DNA of 6,304 nt from Mycobacterium sp. (GTDB lineage Bacteria > Actinomycetota > Actinomycetes > Mycobacteriales > Mycobacteriaceae): contig JAHBAP020000358.1 of NCBI GenBank assembly GCA_018500005.2, positions 1 to 6,304 on the forward strand, given 5' to 3'. The notes beneath the pieces are model-generated. The model made no database searches, had not been told where the DNA came from, and saw only the letters and a program-made list of their open reading frames with translations. Below are positions 5,343 to 6,304 of the stretch, one piece after another; the first letter of the stretch is position 1, and each line of letters starts with the position of its first letter. The position numbers were made by a program, and so were the translations under genes.

Positions 5343-5656
5343 GTGTCACCTCCGGTGAGATTGCCCAGACGCTCGGCCCCCTCGACGTCCTGGCCCTCCC
5401 AGACATCAGCAGCGTGGTCAAGTCGGTCGGCCATCTCCGCATGGGCCGCGGCCTGCTGCTCGTAACAGGCCCGGCGTTGGTCGAGCAATTCAGCTCCGGC
5501 GGTGCGGAATTCGGCGAACACCGGTCCCAGGGATTCCAGGCTCGTCATCACCTCGGCATGGCCGGCCGAGGCGACGGCGAGGCTCTCTGCGGTCTGCCGA
5601 TGCTCGTGGGCGGCCCGGCGAAGTTCGTCGGGTGCCACGTTGAGTTGTTCGGCCAT
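5339..5656 (-). CDS. EspC-family ESX (type VII) secretion-associated protein (Rv0027-like)
   Basis: A 105-aa all-helical protein of the EspC/DUF2580 family, whose members are small WXG100-like proteins exported with, or acting beside, ESX systems. Seen: the opening LNVAPDELRRAAHEH (5-19), a first helix to about 40, a GPVFAEFRTAG turn region (44-54) where WXG100 proteins have their helix break, a second helix 54-84, and a C-terminal WEGQD (86-90). The family usually shows AADxYxxxD at this last position, so Trp86 replaces the Tyr of the YxxxD/E secretion signal. ATG at 5654-5656 has AGGAG 6 nt upstream and lies 12 nt after the stop of the Gly/Pro-rich protein gene. It overlaps the downstream DUF2694-like gene by 4 nt. 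From memory the size equals M. tuberculosis Rv0027 (105 aa). Which ESX system it serves is unknown. Confidence 0.85.
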   Translation of the reverse strand: MAEQLNVAPDELRRAAHEHRQTAESLAVASAGHAEVMTSLESLGPVFAEFRTAGAELLDQRRACYEQQAAAHAEMADRLDHAADVWEGQDVEGAERLGNLTGGDT

Positions 5657-5668
5657 GGATCACTCCTG

Positions 5669-6304
5669 TCAGGACGGGGCCGTCTCCGCCGGCCTGGTGG
5701 GCGCCGGTACTTCCGGCGTCTGGGTGGTTGGTGTCTGGGTGGTGGCTTCGGGTGCCGGCGGATGTTGCCAGCCTAGGAATCCCGGCCCGATCACGCTGCC
5801 GATGGGCTGGATCTGGTTGTCCAGCAGTGCGGTGCCGTTGCCCAGCGCGAGTGCGTGCCGGTCGGCGAGGACCCCGACGTCCCCAGGCAGCACATCGGTG
5901 AGGGCCACCGGCGCGGTGACCGCGGCACCCGGGGCCTGGATCGTGATGCCCTGTTGGCGGAACGCCTCCGGGATGGGCGTGCCGGCCAGTGCTGCGGTCA
6001 TCGCGGCGGCCACTTCGGCACTGGGGGCACTGACGGTCTCGCCACTGGGCAGGTGGACCGTCGCGGGGTCATCGGATGCGGGGTCCGCGGGTGCGGGCTC
6101 CTCGGGTGCGGGCTCATCAGGCATCGGATCGCTCGTCGCATCGGCAGGAATATCCGGCGGGTCTGAATCCCGCTCCCGACGAAGCGCGCCGACGCGTTCC
6201 CGGATGCCCTCCGGGGAACCGCCGAACCCGGGGGCACCGAGATCCGAGAACCCCGGCGAGGCCAGGCCGCCGCCGAACCCGGGCAGGCCCCCGCCCCATC
6301 CTGA
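5669..6304 (-). CDS. Gly/Pro-rich ESX-associated protein, C-terminal part (DUF4226 / Rv0026-Rv3899c-like), 5' end outside window
   Basis: The frame is open from the window edge to the TGA at 5669-5671, giving 211 visible residues; the ATG at 6124 is an internal Met, not the likely start. Visible order: a Gly-rich stretch with repeated PGF units (1-33), a charged segment (34-60), an acidic Pro/Ala/Asp/Glu linker (61-82), a compact domain at about 84-178, and a Thr/Pro/Gln tail with a duplicated TTQTP. The domain contains PGD (140-142), RHALALGNG (149-157) and a final GFLGW, recalling the His half of NlpC/P60 domains, but no Cys is present in the visible part. Architecture and neighbours resemble, from memory, M. 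tuberculosis Rv0026 (448 aa) and Rv3899c (410 aa). It precedes the EspC-like gene by 12 nt. The N-terminal half and its domains cannot be seen. Confidence 0.78.
   Translation of the reverse strand, partial: SGWGGGLPGFGGGLASPGFSDLGAPGFGGSPEGIRERVGALRRERDSDPPDIPADATSDPMPDEPAPEEPAPADPASDDPATVHLPSGETVSAPSAEVAAAMTAALAGTPIPEAFRQQGITIQAPGAAVTAPVALTDVLPGDVGVLADRHALALGNGTALLDNQIQPIGSVIGPGFLGWQHPPAPEATTQTPTTQTPEVPAPTRPAETAPS
5715..5744. repeat. Tandem 15-bp imperfect duplication coding for TTQTP twice
   Basis: Units at 5715-5729 and 5730-5744 agree at 13 of 15 positions. In the minus-strand gene they encode a duplicated TTQTP pentapeptide in the low-complexity C-terminal tail. The unit length is a multiple of three, so copy-number change would keep frame. 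Confidence 0.7.

Noticed and set aside
5855..6166. 103-aa plus-strand ORF with repeated GCG codons
   Set aside because: Antisense to the Pro/Asp-rich linker of the ESX protein; the apparent repeats mirror that linker.

Overview
This is a high-GC actinobacterial window, most likely from a fast-growing Mycobacterium/Mycolicibacterium. The grounds are the GC-rich codon use, many GTG starts, 1-4 nt gene overlaps, a mycobacterial-type STAS protein (FFGTAG motif), a nitrobindin, and a run of type VII (ESX) secretion-associated genes. The species assignment is inference; no rRNA or tRNA is present.

Left arm (1-1265, minus strand): a two-gene unit. A small Ala-rich, probably exported protein of unknown function (837-1265) overlaps by 4 nt a rhomboid intramembrane serine protease with an N-terminal zinc-finger module (4-840). 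A gene-poor stretch (1266-1601) of about 50% GC follows. It probably carries the promoters of both divergent units, including a good sigma-A-like promoter facing right, which would give a roughly 170 nt leader.

Centre (1602-4852, plus strand): a STAS-domain anti-anti-sigma-like regulator, then after 57 nt a tightly packed four-gene unit: SAM-dependent methyltransferase, glyoxalase/VOC-fold protein, nitrobindin (heme beta-barrel, peroxynitrite/NO chemistry) and a class C beta-lactamase-like serine hydrolase. The gaps are 11 nt, 1 nt and a 4 nt overlap, so these four are almost certainly co-transcribed. The shared pathway is not evident from sequence.

Right arm (4889-6304): a 44-codon ORF with a -10 element six bases before its ATG (probable leaderless gene) points right and ends one base from the stop of a minus-strand ESX-associated operon. 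In transcription order that operon is the C-terminal part of a Gly/Pro-rich protein (open through the right window edge), an EspC-family protein, and a 105-aa DUF2694/EspD-like protein. From memory, gene order and sizes resemble M. tuberculosis Rv0026-Rv0027-Rv0028. A two-step hairpin spans the two convergent stop codons and may act as a bidirectional terminator.

I see no mobile elements, CRISPR arrays or RNA genes. The most novel-looking items are the nitrobindin-containing operon, the rhomboid/exported-protein pair, the leaderless microprotein, and the ESX accessory cassette, whose first product ends in a cysteine-free NlpC/P60-like segment.
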